DNA of 64,000 bases, from the NCBI RefSeq assembly GCF_036962705.1, contig NZ_JBALOQ010000017.1, forward strand, positions 1 through 64,000, given 5' to 3'. The DNA is from Ferdinandcohnia sp036962705 (GTDB lineage Bacteria > Bacillota > Bacilli > Bacillales > Bacillaceae_L). A model generated the notes under the pieces. It made no database searches. It was not told the origin of the DNA and saw nothing but the letters and a program-made list of their open reading frames with translations. Made by a program: the position numbers and the translations under genes. Below, one piece after another: positions 42,010 to 50,969 of this stretch; within the stretch, counting starts at the first letter, position 1; every line of letters begins with the position of its first letter.

Positions 42010-42579
42010 CTATCTAATAGCTTTACTCATGCGCTGATATTTACGTTGAATGCTAATTGGACTACGGTTTAGCCTTTTTCCAATATCAGAAAATGGTGTA
42101 CCCGTTGCCACAAGCTCGATCATGGAATGAATTTCAACAGTTGTCCATGAGCGGTAATTGACCCTCTTTTGCTTTGAACGTTCCCCTTCAACCCAGCTAG
42201 GTTCAGGAACGATTGCATTTTTTTCAATCTTCGAGAAATCAATTCGGTCTTTGTTGTTTTTTGCCCAACCCCAAAAATCTTCGGGTTTAATAAAGTAAAA
42301 CTTTCGTGTGTTTCGTGTTGCTTTTTTTGTGTACTTTAGTCCATGGTTGTCAATCCATAGCTTTACAGACTTTGGATCAATTTTTAATAGAGTTGCCAAT
42401 TCATGCATCGTTAACTGGCCAGTGAAAGATTTCGTGTTTGAAAGCCCTAATCTCTTAATTTTTAACTCAACCGCCGTTTCTGTTCTATCGAGGTGACCTG
42501 CAATCGTAGAGATCTTCATACGACCTACATTATCTTTCAAAAACTCTATTTCCTCATACGTCCATGTTCTTTTCTTCAA
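42010..42579 (-). CDS. DNA-binding protein with two Myb/SANT-like helix-turn-helix segments
   Basis: A 189-residue protein. The N-terminal WTYEEIEFLKDNVGRMKIST...LDRTETAVELKIKRLGL and C-terminal SWTTVEIHSMIELV...LNRSPISIQRKYQRM are similar Trp-anchored HTH modules; between them is a MerR-like segment (MHELATLLKIDPKSVKLWIDNHGL). No family name can be given with confidence. The TTG start at 42579 has AAGGGGA 8 nt upstream. An inverted repeat in its leader and a c-di-GMP riboswitch in its 3' region make it a candidate regulator in signalling. Confidence 0.75.
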   Translation of the reverse strand: MKKRTWTYEEIEFLKDNVGRMKISTIAGHLDRTETAVELKIKRLGLSNTKSFTGQLTMHELATLLKIDPKSVKLWIDNHGLKYTKKATRNTRKFYFIKPEDFWGWAKNNKDRIDFSKIEKNAIVPEPSWVEGERSKQKRVNYRSWTTVEIHSMIELVATGTPFSDIGKRLNRSPISIQRKYQRMSKAIR

Positions 42580-42594
42580 ATCAAAAATCCCCTT

Positions 42595-42621
42595 TTCATT
42601 CTTAATAGTACTAAGAATGAA
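42595..42621. promoter_or_regulatory. Inverted repeat in the leader of the HTH gene
   Basis: TTCATTCTTA (42595-42604) and TAAGAATGAA (42612-42621) are perfect inverted arms with a 7-nt spacer, 16 bp before the start codon and next to the ribosome binding site. It may be an autoregulatory operator or an mRNA hairpin. The rest of the 42580-42882 gap shows nothing I can name. Confidence 0.5.
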
Positions 42622-42882
42622 AGGCCTTTTGATGACATACTCTTATCATATCATACTATTGAACTAAAAAAACACCGGTATTTTTATTTTCCCTTGAATT
42701 GTCAAGTGCTTTTTATACTCTTTATAGTTTGCGAGCATTTATGTGACCCATACTATCTTTTCCTCTCTGAAAATAGGTATATGGATAGTCATATCTTTGC
42801 GACGCCAATCGATAGATTTCCATAAAAATCGATACAATCACAAAAAGCAAAAGCCTAGGGAATTGTCCTCAGGTTTGGTAGT

Positions 42883-43341
42883 TTAATTATTTTTAATAAC
42901 AAGCTTCATCGCATGGATCTGGCCTAAATGATAGGATATATGGAAGAGTGCTAGGTTGGTTATATCACCGAAGGTTTCAAGCCCGAGAAATGGTTGTTTC
43001 AATCTTTCTTCAAATCGTTCAATGGGGATTTGCTGAGTTCTGGTTACCTGTTCGGTAAATTGAGTTACCATAACTGCTAATGATGGGATGTCTCCATTCC
43101 AACTGGCAGGACTAGTTCCTTTTGCAAAGAGATCCATATAATTTTCCGGTAGAAAAGTAGACTTCTTCGGATAACCAAACATAAATTGTTCATTGATGGT
43201 AACGAGATGCCCTACATGCCAAAGGATTGTATTATTAAAACCGTCCGGTTGAATGGTAACTATCTCGTCCGTTACATCCTCCAACTCGCCAAGAAAACGA
43301 CCTTTTAACAATTCAAATTGTGTTAATAAATAGTGACTCAT
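42883..43341 (-). CDS. DinB-family protein
   Basis: A 152-residue four-helix-bundle protein of the DinB/YfiT superfamily, with the three metal-binding His positions plausible in ILWHVGHLVTINEQ and LFHISYHLGQIHAMK. Members in Bacilli include bacillithiol S-transferases. The ATG at 43341 has AGGAGG upstream; further in-frame upstream codons are ignored. The exact substrate is unknown. Confidence 0.88.
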   Translation of the reverse strand: MSHYLLTQFELLKGRFLGELEDVTDEIVTIQPDGFNNTILWHVGHLVTINEQFMFGYPKKSTFLPENYMDLFAKGTSPASWNGDIPSLAVMVTQFTEQVTRTQQIPIERFEERLKQPFLGLETFGDITNLALFHISYHLGQIHAMKLVIKNN

Positions 43342-43628
43342 TTTTAATTCCTCCTGTTTTTTCAAGTGGTAGTAATCTATATGGCAATTTTGCGTATTTG
43401 AGACCTGATTCTTATCGTTTTCGAAAAGATAGTCTGTTTCCCAAATAATTTGAATGCATTTTATGATATTTAGGTAGTAGTTATTACAAAGCATATTTCC
43501 TATGGTCTAGTATATTTTTGAATCTATTTAAATTTGCTGTCACTAACCAATACATGCTGTCGTTTCCCGGGAAATGTTGTCGGTGATAGTAAATTATTTC
43601 AGATATATTTCTCCGTTATGAAACATAC

Positions 43629-43662
43629 GAAAAGGCCCAAAACCGCATTTCCGGTTTGGACC
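43629..43662 (-). terminator. Terminator of the foldase gene
   Basis: GGCCCAAAACCG and CGGTTTGGACC form an imperfect stem with a 6-nt loop; on the minus strand it ends in TTTTCG. It lies 11 bp past the foldase stop. Confidence 0.8.
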
Positions 43663-43672
43663 TTCCTTCACA

Positions 43673-44548
43673 TTATGTTAAATTTCTTTCAATCTTGTAT
43701 TCCTCTGTTTTTTCAGTGAGCCACACAGTATATTCCTCTGAGACTTTTTGATTAAACAAGACTTCGTAAATGGTGTCTTTGCTTTCTTCATAATTAGCTT
43801 CTTTGGCTTCTTTTTTATCGGTAACTTTGATGATATGGTATCCGAATTCTGTTTTTACAGGATCACTAATTTCATCAATACCCAATGAGAATACTGCATT
43901 ATCAAATTCAGCAACCATTTGCCCTTTTCCGAAATAGCCAAGCTCTCCACCATCCTCAGCATTGGCAGTATCCTTTGAATACTCTTTTGCTAATTCGGCA
44001 AAATCTGACCCATCTGCAAGCTTTGTGGCTACTTCATTTGCTGTTGTTTCATCTTCCACTAAGATATGACTTGCTTGAACCTGTTCAGGCTGGGCAAGTG
44101 AATCCTTGTTTGCCTCAAAATATGTTTTTATCTCATCATCTGTAATCTCAATTCTTGGTTCAAGTAGTTTTTTCGTTTGGATAAACTGCCTTACATCGTC
44201 TTCTACATCAGCGCGAGTCAAACCACTAGCTTCAATAGCACTCGTAAAGCTTTCCTCTCCTCCATAGGAATCGATTAATGGCTGCATTTCCTCATCTAAC
44301 TCTTTATCTGAGACTGTTATCATTTCTTTTTCAGCTTCTTGTTCAATGATTTTATTCGTAATTAATAATTCTAAAACCTGTGGGCCATATAATTTTTCTA
44401 AGGATGTGTGCAGTTCATTACGTTCAATTTCTACGCCAGCTACACTAGCAACTACATCCTTCTTTAAAAAAGTGAACCCAATAATTGCTATTAGTGCTAT
44501 ACATAAGATTGACCCAAAGACCCAGGCTAATTTTGTTTTCCCCATCAT
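43673..44548 (-). CDS. Membrane-anchored PpiC-type foldase
   Basis: A 291-residue peptidyl-prolyl isomerase of the PrsA/YacD kind. There is a TM anchor (VFGSILCIALIAIIGFTFL) without a lipobox Cys, a SurA/trigger-like N-terminal helical domain, and a parvulin domain at ~150-245 (ASHILVEDE..., GGELGYFGKGQMV, SDPVKTEFGYHIIKV). It helps exported proteins fold outside the membrane. The ATG at 44548 follows GAAGGGA. It lies 24 bp after the htrA stop, so both belong to one quality-control unit. Confidence 0.9.
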   Translation of the reverse strand: MMGKTKLAWVFGSILCIALIAIIGFTFLKKDVVASVAGVEIERNELHTSLEKLYGPQVLELLITNKIIEQEAEKEMITVSDKELDEEMQPLIDSYGGEESFTSAIEASGLTRADVEDDVRQFIQTKKLLEPRIEITDDEIKTYFEANKDSLAQPEQVQASHILVEDETTANEVATKLADGSDFAELAKEYSKDTANAEDGGELGYFGKGQMVAEFDNAVFSLGIDEISDPVKTEFGYHIIKVTDKKEAKEANYEESKDTIYEVLFNQKVSEEYTVWLTEKTEEYKIERNLT

Positions 44549-44572
44549 TTTTGATCCCTTCACCGCTATGCG

Positions 44573-46000
44573 TTATTCTATTCCTGTATTATTGCTTGCT
44601 AATGTAAGTTTTGCTGTTTCAAGATTGCCGCCACGGTAAAAGCTTAACTCAATTTCGTCACCAATTTTCACTTTTGAATACAAGTATTTGCGAAGGTCCA
44701 TTGAACTTTTAACCTCTGTGTCATTGATTTTCACGATGACATCGGTCATTTTCATGCCCGCTTTTTCAGCTGCAGAGTTCTGTGCAACACTTGTTACAAT
44801 GACTCCTTCTTTTATATCATCAGGCAGGTCAGCATAATACATTCTTGGTATTTCCGCAAGGTCCGCTAAACCGATGCCAATAAATGGACGCTCAATTTTA
44901 CCACTTTCTATTAAATCATTAATTATCGGCACGACATCATTACTAGGGATGGCAAAGCCTAGTCCTTCAACACCACTATTCGCAATCTTTAAGCTATTAA
45001 TTCCAATAATTTGCCCCTGTGTATTTAAAAGAGCACCACCGCTGTTACCAGGGTTAATCGCAGCATCGGTCTGAATTACGTTTAATTCCCAGCTACCTGC
45101 AGAGGTATCAACGGAAATGCTACGATCCTTTGCACTTACAATTCCTGATGTCACTGTTCTTGATAAATCAAGTCCAAGTGGGTTTCCAATTGCATACACC
45201 TGGTCACCAGGTCTTAGTGACTCGGAATCACCAAATTGCAGAACCGCCTCTACGTTTTTAGAATCTATTTCTAAAACAGCTAAATCGGTTAACGGATCTG
45301 TTCCAATTAACTTAGCCATTGTTTTTTCACCATTATAAAGTGAGATTTCCACTTCATTTGCATTTTCGATTACGTGGTTATTTGTAACAATATAGGCTTT
45401 ATCGCCATCCTTTTGGAAAATAACCCCGGAACCAGTTCCACTTGGGACACTTTGTGAATTGTTTCTGTTAAACGGATTTTGTTGGGCTTGCATGCTTGTA
45501 ATTCCAACAATTCCTTTTGATGCATCTTCAACCATATCCGCTACAGAAGACGATGAGTCATTGACTGCAGTTGGTTGGATTTGCACAGGTCCAGAAGCTT
45601 CAATTACTCCTGATTGCTCCTCCTTAGTTGGTGCATCTGAATTGAAATATCCCTGTAATCCGTCAATATGTGGTGCGACTCCCAGTGTTAATGCCGAACC
45701 AAGGACGCCAGCAGATACCATGGATAGAAAGCTTTTCATTTTACCAGTTGATTTTTTCTCTTTTAGCTTTGATGAGCGCAGTGTCGTTTCTTCGGAAACC
45801 GACGATAGTTGAATCGTTTCCGATTCGACTGGCTCAGCTAGCACTTGCTCAACTTCTTGTTCTAGTTTCATTTCTTCTTGTTCTAGTTTCATTTCTTCCT
45901 GTTCAGAATGAGTTTCTTTATTATGATTTTCACTATTTTCTAGGTTGTTAGATTGACCTTCTGTATGATTAAATTCATCAAAACGTTTTTCGTTCTCCAT
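44573..46000 (-). CDS. htrA: HtrA/DegP-type serine protease with PDZ domain
   Basis: A 475-residue membrane-bound S1C protease. An acidic cytosolic N terminus (1-80) is followed by one TM helix (~90-110), an extracellular protease domain with His209 (TNNHV), Asp239 (LTDLAV) and Ser320 (GNSGG), and a PDZ domain (~380-465). It degrades or refolds misfolded exported proteins. The N-terminal region contains a tandem repeat of EEMKLEQ encoded by 21-bp DNA repeats. Upstream lie a two-component system and downstream a foldase, which suggests envelope-stress control. Which B. subtilis paralogue (HtrA, HtrB, HtrC) is closest is unclear. Confidence 0.93.
   Translation of the reverse strand: MENEKRFDEFNHTEGQSNNLENSENHNKETHSEQEEMKLEQEEMKLEQEVEQVLAEPVESETIQLSSVSEETTLRSSKLKEKKSTGKMKSFLSMVSAGVLGSALTLGVAPHIDGLQGYFNSDAPTKEEQSGVIEASGPVQIQPTAVNDSSSSVADMVEDASKGIVGITSMQAQQNPFNRNNSQSVPSGTGSGVIFQKDGDKAYIVTNNHVIENANEVEISLYNGEKTMAKLIGTDPLTDLAVLEIDSKNVEAVLQFGDSESLRPGDQVYAIGNPLGLDLSRTVTSGIVSAKDRSISVDTSAGSWELNVIQTDAAINPGNSGGALLNTQGQIIGINSLKIANSGVEGLGFAIPSNDVVPIINDLIESGKIERPFIGIGLADLAEIPRMYYADLPDDIKEGVIVTSVAQNSAAEKAGMKMTDVIVKINDTEVKSSMDLRKYLYSKVKIGDEIELSFYRGGNLETAKLTLASNNTGIE
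45853..45915 (-). repeat. 21-bp coding tandem repeat in htrA
   Basis: Two identical 21-bp units (45853-45873 and 45874-45894) plus a degenerate third (45895-45915) encode the repeated EEMKLEQ. They keep the frame, so slippage would change only the length of the cytosolic acidic segment. Confidence 0.85.
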
Positions 46001-46087
46001 TATGAATTCCTCCCTTAACTAACTCCATGTATATATCATAGACAAAAATTATGAACAAAATATTAACAAACCTTGAAAAGACATAGA

Positions 46088-46113
46088 AAATCCACCAAAA
46101 AAATGGTGGATTT
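46088..46113 (-). terminator. Terminator of the two-component operon
   Basis: AAATCCACCA (46088-46097) pairs with TGGTGGATTT (46104-46113) and is followed on the minus strand by TTTTC. It touches the kinase stop codon and separates it from htrA, so htrA likely has its own promoter. Confidence 0.85.
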
Positions 46114-47515
46114 AATCATATGGAATTCGAATTTCAAATTTGGTTCCTTTTCCTCTTTCACTAGACACTTCAATCTTTCCGTTATGGAGCTGAACGAGCT
46201 GCTTAACGATTGAAAGTCCTAGACCGAATTGACCAAATAGAGTACCGGTTCGTGAGACATCGGCCTTGTAAAAACGATGCCAGATTTTCTCGATTTCTAC
46301 TGGGTCGATTCCCACTCCGGTATCTTCGATTTCGATAATCGTTTCGTTCTCGCCCTTTTTTCCACGAATCCAAATTGTACCGTTATCGGTAAACTGGATA
46401 CTGTTTTTAATAATATTGATTAAAATTTGAATCAAGCGATCGTAATCGGCGGTTATCGATAAATCTTCAGGGACTTCAATGATTATTTGGTCATTTTTTT
46501 CATCCGCCTGTGGCTCAAGTGTATCTTTTACAATCTCGAGCACTTCAATTAACTCAATCGTTTCCTTTTGGAGAGTAACTTGATTTGATCGGATTTTTTC
46601 ATAGTCCAGGTTTTCATTCACGAGGCGAATGAGACGTTTTGTTTCCTGGTTAACTAATTGAACGCCCTTTGCCTTTTCTTCTTCAGGAATCAAGTCATTT
46701 TTCAACCCTTCAATCACACCACTAATCGTTGTGAGTGGTGTCCTCATTTCATGAGAGACATCAGCCATGAATTTCCTTCTGCGGCTTTCCAAGCTTTCGA
46801 TTTCCTCCATCGATTTCTTCAAACGCTTTGCCATCTCGTTAAAATCATTTGATAGCTCGCCAATTTCATCAAAATCAGATGAGGGGAGTTTTACAGAAAA
46901 ATCACCAGCGGAAATCATCGAAGTTGCTTTCCTTAAGCGTTTGATGCGCGTTACATGAATCGTCGACAAAATCCAGCTCATTAAAAGAGCAACAGCCAGT
47001 GCCAAAAACATCGTGTAAAACAAATATTGGTTGATATCATGTATCATTTCCTGTGTTCCACTGATCGGTGACGCTAGTAGGACCCCTCCGACAAAGGTTT
47101 GACCAAGCATATAAGGCATGACAATAAACGTCACTTCCTGATCAAAACGCTTATAATCCTGTTTTACTGACACAATATGCCCACTGCGGACCTTGTCCCA
47201 TTCCTTCTTTTTTAACTCGACCTGTGGAACAAATCCACCGAAAGCACTCAGGCTTACTCCATTTTCGTCAAACACTGTAAAAAGAATATTTCGCTCATTG
47301 AGCAGGTTTGAGTATTGCCGAATTAGTACATCGACATTCGATGTGCGATTAATATCACTTATGATATTCTCACCATATGTGGTCAATTCCTCGACCTTTT
47401 CTTCAAAGACGAGGTTCCCAACGTAGTGCGCGAACACAATACTTAAAATTAGAAACGCAACCACAATCACACTTATGTGGCTAACAAGCTGCTGAAACAT
47501 GTACCGAAATTTCAT
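46112..47515 (-). CDS. Sensor histidine kinase
   Basis: A 467-residue membrane kinase. TM1 is at ~12-30, an extracellular sensor at ~32-165 and TM2 at ~166-186. A HAMP domain follows, then the phosphoacceptor His255 in ADVSHEMRTPLTT. The ATPase N, G1 and G2 boxes are NIIKNSIQF, DTGVGI and FGLGLSIV. It overlaps the response regulator gene by four bases. Adjacency to htrA and a foldase suggests it senses secretion or envelope stress, comparable in role to CssS, but the sequence is not obviously CssS. Confidence 0.92.
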   Translation of the reverse strand: MKFRYMFQQLVSHISVIVVAFLILSIVFAHYVGNLVFEEKVEELTTYGENIISDINRTSNVDVLIRQYSNLLNERNILFTVFDENGVSLSAFGGFVPQVELKKKEWDKVRSGHIVSVKQDYKRFDQEVTFIVMPYMLGQTFVGGVLLASPISGTQEMIHDINQYLFYTMFLALAVALLMSWILSTIHVTRIKRLRKATSMISAGDFSVKLPSSDFDEIGELSNDFNEMAKRLKKSMEEIESLESRRRKFMADVSHEMRTPLTTISGVIEGLKNDLIPEEEKAKGVQLVNQETKRLIRLVNENLDYEKIRSNQVTLQKETIELIEVLEIVKDTLEPQADEKNDQIIIEVPEDLSITADYDRLIQILINIIKNSIQFTDNGTIWIRGKKGENETIIEIEDTGVGIDPVEIEKIWHRFYKADVSRTGTLFGQFGLGLSIVKQLVQLHNGKIEVSSERGKGTKFEIRIPYD

Positions 47516-48213
47516 TTTTCTTCCTCAATGGACTCATCGAATTTGTAGCCAACACCCCATACTGTATGGAAAAAGGGCTGATTAGCTGTACCAAGTTTTT
47601 TACGAAGCCGCTTTATATGTACATCAACTGTGCGCTCATCCCCATAAAACTGGTACCCCCACACACGATCCAATAACTGCTCCCTTGAAAACACCTGCTT
47701 TGGATGCTGTGCAAAATAATACAATAAATCAAATTCCTTAGGTGTTAAATTATTAATAGATGCTCCATTTATAAGGACTTCTCTTGTATTCTTGTTGATT
47801 TTAAAATGTTCGGTCTGAAGGGTCTCTGCTTCAACTTCATCTGAAGTCCTATTATTATAACGACGAGTAACAGCCTTAATCCGTGCCATCAAAGCGAGTG
47901 GGCTAAATGGCTTTGTGACATAATCATCCGCCCCCATCTCAAGTCCCAATACTTGATCAGATTCACTATCCTTTGCTGTCAGCATAATAATCGGAATATC
48001 GTTTTTCTCCTCGCGTATTTTTCGGCAAATGGTTACTCCATCCATCCCGGGCAGCATCCAGTCCACAATGAGTAAGTCCCAATTATCCTCTTTAAAACGG
48101 TTATAGCCCTTAAGGCCATCATGGACAAACTCACCTTTGATGCCTTCTTTTGAGAAAAACATTTCAATCATTGAACATACACTTTCATTATCTTCTATAA
48201 CGAGAACTCTCAT
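47512..48213 (-). CDS. OmpR-family response regulator
   Basis: A 233-residue regulator: receiver domain with phosphoacceptor Asp51 (LLIVDWMLPGMDG) and conserved Lys in VTKPFSPLAL, then a winged-helix DNA-binding domain (LTPKEFDLLYYFAQHPKQVFSREQLL...RTVDVHIKRLRKKL). It starts the kinase operon and is coupled to it by an ATGA overlap. Targets are inferred to include htrA; no repeat operator was identified. Confidence 0.93.
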   Translation of the reverse strand: MRVLVIEDNESVCSMIEMFFSKEGIKGEFVHDGLKGYNRFKEDNWDLLIVDWMLPGMDGVTICRKIREEKNDIPIIMLTAKDSESDQVLGLEMGADDYVTKPFSPLALMARIKAVTRRYNNRTSDEVEAETLQTEHFKINKNTREVLINGASINNLTPKEFDLLYYFAQHPKQVFSREQLLDRVWGYQFYGDERTVDVHIKRLRKKLGTANQPFFHTVWGVGYKFDESIEEEK

Positions 48214-48286
48214 GTTTCCAACTCCTAATATAGAACCATTGTTATTTCCATTTTACTATACAAAATCTTTTTTAAAAAAGGAGTGC

Positions 48287-49570
48287 TTATTTTTTCATAA
48301 AATTATGTTCACGCCCATAATTGTCTGCATAAAGCAGTTTTATTTCTGTATCTCCCAAATCAAATGTCAAGGTTTCATATAGAAACTCAGCTTGATAAAT
48401 CATTTGAGCATTTTCCACTTTTACAAGATTAATAGGATACATATATGGAACACCATACTTTTTAGGAGCTGTTAAAAATAAAGAACCCCCATGATTTCGG
48501 TGAATTGTTAGCTGCATATTTTCATTTTCATACTCGCCTATTAATGGTGAGGTGTCTATCTTTTGTTCTACTTTATGTGGGATCACCATTGGTTTTATAC
48601 CCTTACCAAATACTATTCTCGAAAGATCATCACTAATTTTCTCAACAGGGGTGAGATTAAAATTTGATAACACAATAATCGTTACATCTTTTTCTACAAA
48701 CAAATAAAAATCACTAACATAGCCATTTATATCCCCAGAATGACGGGCTACTTTTTCAGGTTTATCTAGCACAAACCAACCATAACCGTATCCATCGAGA
48801 TTAGGAGTAAACATTTGGTCGATCAGTTCTTTCCTTAAAATGTCACCATTACGTAAAGCTTGTCCCCACTTGAATAAATCCTCAACTGTAGAGTATAAAC
48901 CGTATGCCCCTAGAGGAAATGACATGTCGATAAATTCTGTATGAATGATCGTTTTATTTAAGGTGTGACCTGTTGCCAAATCAGGAATAATAGTTCTTCC
49001 GTCATCAACACCTGTATCAATCATTCCAAGTGGATGGAAAATTGTATCAGTTAATAATTTCGCATAAGAATTTCCTGTAATTTTTTCAATAATTGCGGTT
49101 AGTACTAGATAACCAGCATTACAATATTCCATTCTCTCTCCTGGCTCGAAATCAAGTGGTACGTCTTTGAAAGAGTCCAACACTTGTTCAAGCGTGGATG
49201 GAAGCCTCATTGATTTGTTCCAATAGTCTGGTGATGAAGTAAAATCAGCAATTCCTGAAGTATGGGATAACAGATGATGAACGGTTATTTGGTGGCCGAA
49301 TCTAAAGTCCGGTAAAAATAGATCAACCGTATCAGTCAATGCAAGTTTGTCGTCTTCAACAAGCTTTAAAATAGCTACTGCCGTAAAGGCCTTTGAAAGG
49401 GAACCGATTCTGAATTTTGTTTTTGAAGTGACTGGTACTTCGTATTGGAAGCTTGCATATCCATAGCCCTCTGATAGCAAAATTTCTCCTTTTTCCGCCA
49501 CAAGTACAGCCCCATTAAAATAACCTTGATCTGCTTGAGATTTCATATAGTTTTGCAGATTTTGACTCAT
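48287..49570 (-). CDS. Serine hydrolase, class C beta-lactamase / PBP4* family
   Basis: A 427-residue protein with the serine hydrolase motifs SLSK (Ser57-Lys60), Y149-C-N and ARHSGDINGY (HxG). A C-terminal ~100-residue domain follows. There is no signal peptide, so it probably acts in the cytosol as a D-aminopeptidase or esterase-like enzyme rather than as a resistance beta-lactamase. Confidence 0.88.
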   Translation of the reverse strand: MSQNLQNYMKSQADQGYFNGAVLVAEKGEILLSEGYGYASFQYEVPVTSKTKFRIGSLSKAFTAVAILKLVEDDKLALTDTVDLFLPDFRFGHQITVHHLLSHTSGIADFTSSPDYWNKSMRLPSTLEQVLDSFKDVPLDFEPGERMEYCNAGYLVLTAIIEKITGNSYAKLLTDTIFHPLGMIDTGVDDGRTIIPDLATGHTLNKTIIHTEFIDMSFPLGAYGLYSTVEDLFKWGQALRNGDILRKELIDQMFTPNLDGYGYGWFVLDKPEKVARHSGDINGYVSDFYLFVEKDVTIIVLSNFNLTPVEKISDDLSRIVFGKGIKPMVIPHKVEQKIDTSPLIGEYENENMQLTIHRNHGGSLFLTAPKKYGVPYMYPINLVKVENAQMIYQAEFLYETLTFDLGDTEIKLLYADNYGREHNFMKK

Positions 49571-49591
49571 AAATTCCTCCTATGTATGGAA

Positions 49592-49612
49592 GGAGCTAGG
49601 TAACTTAGCTCC
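49592..49612 (-). terminator. Weak hairpin between czcD and the serine hydrolase gene
   Basis: GGAGCTA and TAGCTCC form a 7-bp stem with a 7-nt loop. The T-run is poor, so termination is uncertain. Confidence 0.35.
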
Positions 49613-49668
49613 ATAAAGTGAAACTTCAATCAGTGGGGGTTTACTGCCCGTTAATGCTGGATAAAGTG

Positions 49669-50634
49669 TTATACTTTCATTTCCCCATGCTCAATCGTTG
49701 ACGTTTCAATCTGTATCGTAGTGTGTTCAATTTTAAATTCTTCACGTATTTTATCAATCGCTTGCTGTAAAATTTCCTGACTATCGTGATCGTCCTTGAT
49801 TAAAATATGGCAGGTGAGCGAATCCATTCCCGATGTAATCGTCCAGATATGGAGATCATGAACATCGATAACCCCATCAATTTCCTCAAGTGTAGCTTTG
49901 ACTTCTTTTTGGTCAATTGTTATTGGCGTTCCCTCCATTAAAATGTGGATGGAATGCGTCAAAACACCCCAAGCACTTTTTAAAATGAGGAAAGCTACCA
50001 CAACAGAAATAATTGGGTCGGCAATATACCATTCAAAGAGGAGCATCAGTAAACCTGCGATAATCGCTCCAACTGAACCTAGAGCATCTCCTAGAACATG
50101 TAGGTACGCGCTTCGTAGGTTAACGTTATTTTTTACATCCCCTTTGCTAATTAACGACCAGGCACTAAGCAAATTTGCCAATAGACCAATACCAGCAATG
50201 ATCATCATTGTCCCGCTTGCAACAGTCGGTGGCTCAAAAAATCGGTCAAATGCTTCATAAACGATAAAGCCCGCAATGATGAACAACGTAACCGCATTAA
50301 AAAGGGCTGCCAAAATTTCAAATCGGTAAAACCCGTAGGTTTTCTTCGGTGATGCAGGTCTAGTTGCAAACCAAAATGCAACTAGACTTAAAAATAGCGA
50401 GCTTGCGTCACTTAGCATATGACCTGAATCTGATAGTAGGGCTAAGCTATTTGTAATGAGGCCGCCGAAAAATTCAAGCAGCATAATTCCACTGGTAATA
50501 ATCAAAGCAATGAGTAGACCTTTTTTATTTCCTTCCCTCACTTCATCAAAATGATTGTGGTGATGGTGACCATGATGGTCGTGTCCGTGATGATGGTGGT
50601 GGTGACCATGGTGGTGATGGTGATGTCCCATCAT
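49669..50634 (-). CDS. czcD: Cation-diffusion-facilitator zinc/cadmium/cobalt efflux protein
   Basis: A 321-residue CDF antiporter. The first 28 residues are an extreme His run (17 or more His with Gly and Asp) that binds metal in the cytosol. Six TM helices follow, with the metal-site motifs NSLALLSDSGHMLSD and YLHVLGDALGSVGAI, then a C-terminal cytosolic ferredoxin-like domain (IDVHDLHIWTITSGMDSLTCHI). It exports Zn and related ions in exchange for H+ or K+. It lies 9 bp after czrA in the czcO-czrA-czcD operon. The ribosome binding site is AGGAGGAG. Confidence 0.95.
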   Translation of the reverse strand: MMGHHHHHHGHHHHHHGHDHHGHHHHNHFDEVREGNKKGLLIALIITSGIMLLEFFGGLITNSLALLSDSGHMLSDASSLFLSLVAFWFATRPASPKKTYGFYRFEILAALFNAVTLFIIAGFIVYEAFDRFFEPPTVASGTMMIIAGIGLLANLLSAWSLISKGDVKNNVNLRSAYLHVLGDALGSVGAIIAGLLMLLFEWYIADPIISVVVAFLILKSAWGVLTHSIHILMEGTPITIDQKEVKATLEEIDGVIDVHDLHIWTITSGMDSLTCHILIKDDHDSQEILQQAIDKIREEFKIEHTTIQIETSTIEHGEMKV

Positions 50635-50643
50635 TCTCTCCTC

Positions 50644-50952
50644 CTATTCGTGTTCAATATGATGAATGACTTGGTGTAGCAACGTTATGACATGTTCATC
50701 ATCATATGTATAAAGGAATGTGTTTCCTTCGCGTTGGTATGTCACTAAGCGTAAATTTCTCAGTAGGCTGAGCTGATGGGATACAGCCGATTGTGACATT
50801 TCGAGTACTTCCGCGATATGGTTGACCGAGCATTCCTCTTGAGACAATAAGTAAAGAATCTTGATTCGCGTTGGATCTGCGAGTGCCTTAAAAATCCGTG
50901 ACGCTTCGTCAATAGTCGCTTGCGATAAAAAAGAATGATCCTTTTGTTCCAA
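50644..50952 (-). CDS. czrA: ArsR/SmtB-family zinc-responsive repressor CzrA
   Basis: A 102-residue winged-helix repressor with recognition helix QSAVSHQLSLLRN. The alpha-5 sensor site is DEH...LHQVIHHIEHE near the C terminus, the DxH/HxxH arrangement of Zn/Co-sensing CzrA. It would bind the palindrome at 52042-52063 and release it when Zn(II) is high. It lies between czcO and czcD; in B. subtilis czrA is unlinked, so the operon layout differs. Confidence 0.93.
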   Translation of the reverse strand: MEQKDHSFLSQATIDEASRIFKALADPTRIKILYLLSQEECSVNHIAEVLEMSQSAVSHQLSLLRNLRLVTYQREGNTFLYTYDDEHVITLLHQVIHHIEHE

Positions 50953-50969
50953 TTTTTAAACCTTCTTTC

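Noticed and set aside
49620..49668. GC-containing stretch after czcD considered as a dispersed element
   Set aside because: Only one copy in the window and no clear ends; not enough to call a repeat.
50540..50634. His-rich start of the CDF protein taken as an artificial His tag
   Set aside because: Natural metal-binding His runs of this kind are common at the N terminus of CDF exporters, and genomic context is native.
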